Shown here piece by piece: positions 62,944-64,000 of a stretch of 64,000 bases of DNA (the first letter of the stretch is position 1; each line of letters begins with the position of its first letter). A program made the translations under genes and the position numbers. This DNA comes from Rossellomorea orangium (GTDB lineage: Bacteria; Bacillota; Bacilli; Bacillales; Bacillaceae_B): contig NZ_JAHWGH010000011.1 of NCBI RefSeq assembly GCF_019334305.1, forward strand, positions 1-64,000, in the 5' to 3' direction. Below the pieces are notes generated by a model, which made no database searches, was not told the DNA's origin, and worked only from the letters and a program-made list of their open reading frames with translations.

Positions 62944-63957
62944 TTGATCGAGATTCGGAATCTAGTGAAAACGTATAAAACAAAGAAGAAAACGGTGGTT
63001 GGAGTTGATAACGTTTCTGTCACCATCGGAAAAGGGGAGATCTTCGGCATCGTCGGATACAGCGGAGCGGGAAAGAGCTCATTGATCCGCTGCCTGAATC
63101 TACTCGAGACCCCGACATCAGGTGAGATCATCATTGATGGACAGGACTTTACGAAGCTCTCGCCAAAAGGACTCCGGCTCGCCCGTCAGAAAACGAGCAT
63201 GATCTTCCAGCATTTTCACCTGATCAAATCGAAGACGGTTTATGACAATCTGGCTTTTGCCTTGAAAGCGGCACATGTGCCGAAAGCGAAAATCAAGCCG
63301 AGAGTCACCGAGCTCCTCGAGATGGTCGGTCTCTCAGATAAAGCGGATTCGTATCCTGCTCAACTCAGCGGCGGACAAAAGCAGAGGGTAGGAATCGCGA
63401 GGGCCCTTGCAAACAACCCATCAGTATTACTTTGTGACGAAGCGACATCTGCCCTGGATCCGAATACGACCAAATCGATCTTAAAGCTTTTGAAAAAAAT
63501 CAACAAGGAACTGGGATTGACGATCGTCCTTATCACCCATGAGATGGAAGTCGTCAAAGAAATCTGTGACAGGATGGCTGTGATGCAGGACGGGAAGATC
63601 GTGGAGGAAGGTCCGGTGTATGACTTGTTTGCCGAACCAAAACAGCCTTTGACGAAGCAGTTCATCGAAACGATTCTCCAATTCGAACTGCCGCAGCACC
63701 TGGTCGAATCCAGAAAAGGGAAGCTCATCAAGATTCAATTCAAAGGATCGATTGCCGAGGAAAGCGTCGTATCAGAGGTGTTTCAGCAATATAAGGTCCG
63801 GGGGAATATCCTTCACGGCAAAATTGAATACATCCAGGACGTGCCGCTGGGAATTTTCATCATGGAACTGATTGGCTCACCTGACGAGATCGAAGCGGCC
63901 GTCCAGTATATCACTGCGAAGACACAAAGCCTGGAGGTGCTGGAGGATGCTGCCTGA
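62944..63957 (+). CDS. metN: methionine ABC transporter ATPase MetN
   Basis: A 337-residue ATPase for methionine uptake. Walker A GYSGAGKSS, signature QLSGGQKQRVGIARAL, Walker B LLCDEATSALD and the switch His (LITHEME) are present. The C-terminal ~75 residues (about 260-337) are the NIL domain, which binds methionine and inhibits transport in relatives. The TTG at 62944 has AGGGGTG at 6 bases; an in-frame ATG at 62887 lies inside the riboswitch terminator and is not the start. It overlaps metP by 11 bases. Confidence 0.95.
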   Translation: MIEIRNLVKTYKTKKKTVVGVDNVSVTIGKGEIFGIVGYSGAGKSSLIRCLNLLETPTSGEIIIDGQDFTKLSPKGLRLARQKTSMIFQHFHLIKSKTVYDNLAFALKAAHVPKAKIKPRVTELLEMVGLSDKADSYPAQLSGGQKQRVGIARALANNPSVLLCDEATSALDPNTTKSILKLLKKINKELGLTIVLITHEMEVVKEICDRMAVMQDGKIVEEGPVYDLFAEPKQPLTKQFIETILQFELPQHLVESRKGKLIKIQFKGSIAEESVVSEVFQQYKVRGNILHGKIEYIQDVPLGIFIMELIGSPDEIEAAVQYITAKTQSLEVLEDAA

Positions 63958-64000
63958 TTCATTGTCTTCTATTTTGCCAGAGTTGAATAAAGCGTTTTTT
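63947..64000 (+). CDS. metP: methionine ABC transporter permease, N-terminal fragment
   Basis: The frame starting ATG 63947 (MLPDSLSSILPELNKAFF) is cut by the window end. GGAGGTG upstream and the overlap with metN fit the MetI/MetP permease that normally follows metN. Only 18 codons are visible, so the identification rests on context. Confidence 0.7.
   Translation, partial: MLPDSLSSILPELNKAFF

Overview
The window comes from a low-to-moderate GC Gram-positive endospore-former of the Bacillaceae. The evidence is the Bacillus-type 5S rRNA, AGGAGG ribosome binding sites with frequent TTG/GTG starts, a ComK homologue, a yhgD/yhgE-like pair, a YpmQ-type SCO protein, CcpA (cre) boxes and an S-box metNP leader. 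A marine or soil Bacillus relative (Rossellomorea-like) is plausible, but genus is an inference. The sequence opens in the 3' part of a 5S rRNA gene (end of an rRNA operon) and closes in the first codons of a methionine permease.

Layout. 0-7 kb: 5S end, a lone tyrosine recombinase, an SGNH-like exported protein, a 42-codon ORF followed by a c-di-GMP-I riboswitch, a convergent PAS-GGDEF-EAL-PilZ protein, and comK. 7-10.5 kb: a cre-controlled murQ-murP-mupG operon for cell-wall MurNAc recycling. 10.6-17 kb: an orphan histidine kinase, gtaB-ugd (UDP-glucose to UDP-glucuronate), a possible small membrane protein and a second GGDEF/EAL protein with a degenerate MHYT-like membrane domain. 17-20.4 kb: an SCO lipoprotein and a sulfonate/taurine-type ABC transporter. 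20.5-24.6 kb: an ECF sigma factor with a coiled-coil anti-sigma-like membrane protein, followed by a decayed tandem copy of the same segment in which the sigma gene is a relic.

24.8-33.5 kb: galactose/galactoside utilisation (Na+ symporter, galK, galE, galT, GH42 beta-galactosidase, galM). 33.6-39.1 kb: a Glu/Leu-type dehydrogenase, a TetR regulator with a YhgE-like protein, and a DUF1659/DUF2922 pair. 39.2-45.8 kb: an alpha-galactoside locus (ABC binding protein, two permeases, GH36, LacI regulator) that shares a TTTTACTAAAA motif with the gal promoters. 45.8-50.7 kb: divergent chitobiose/cellobiose PTS genes with GH4, a GntR regulator and ChbG. 50.8-62.6 kb: a locus resembling the Listeria beta-1,2-glucooligosaccharide (sophorose-type) genes (GH94 phosphorylase, GH3, ABC importer, GH13, LacI). 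62.8-64 kb: SAM riboswitch, metN and the start of metP.

Most of 24-62 kb is therefore a sugar-catabolism island in which each operon carries its own regulator and at least four promoters also carry cre boxes. The most notable non-coding signals are an orphan c-di-GMP riboswitch facing the 3' end of a c-di-GMP phosphodiesterase-type gene, a 14-bp sequence GAGGGACGGACCTC repeated mostly at gene 3' ends, and two blocks of degenerate ~20-bp GCAYGATT repeats.
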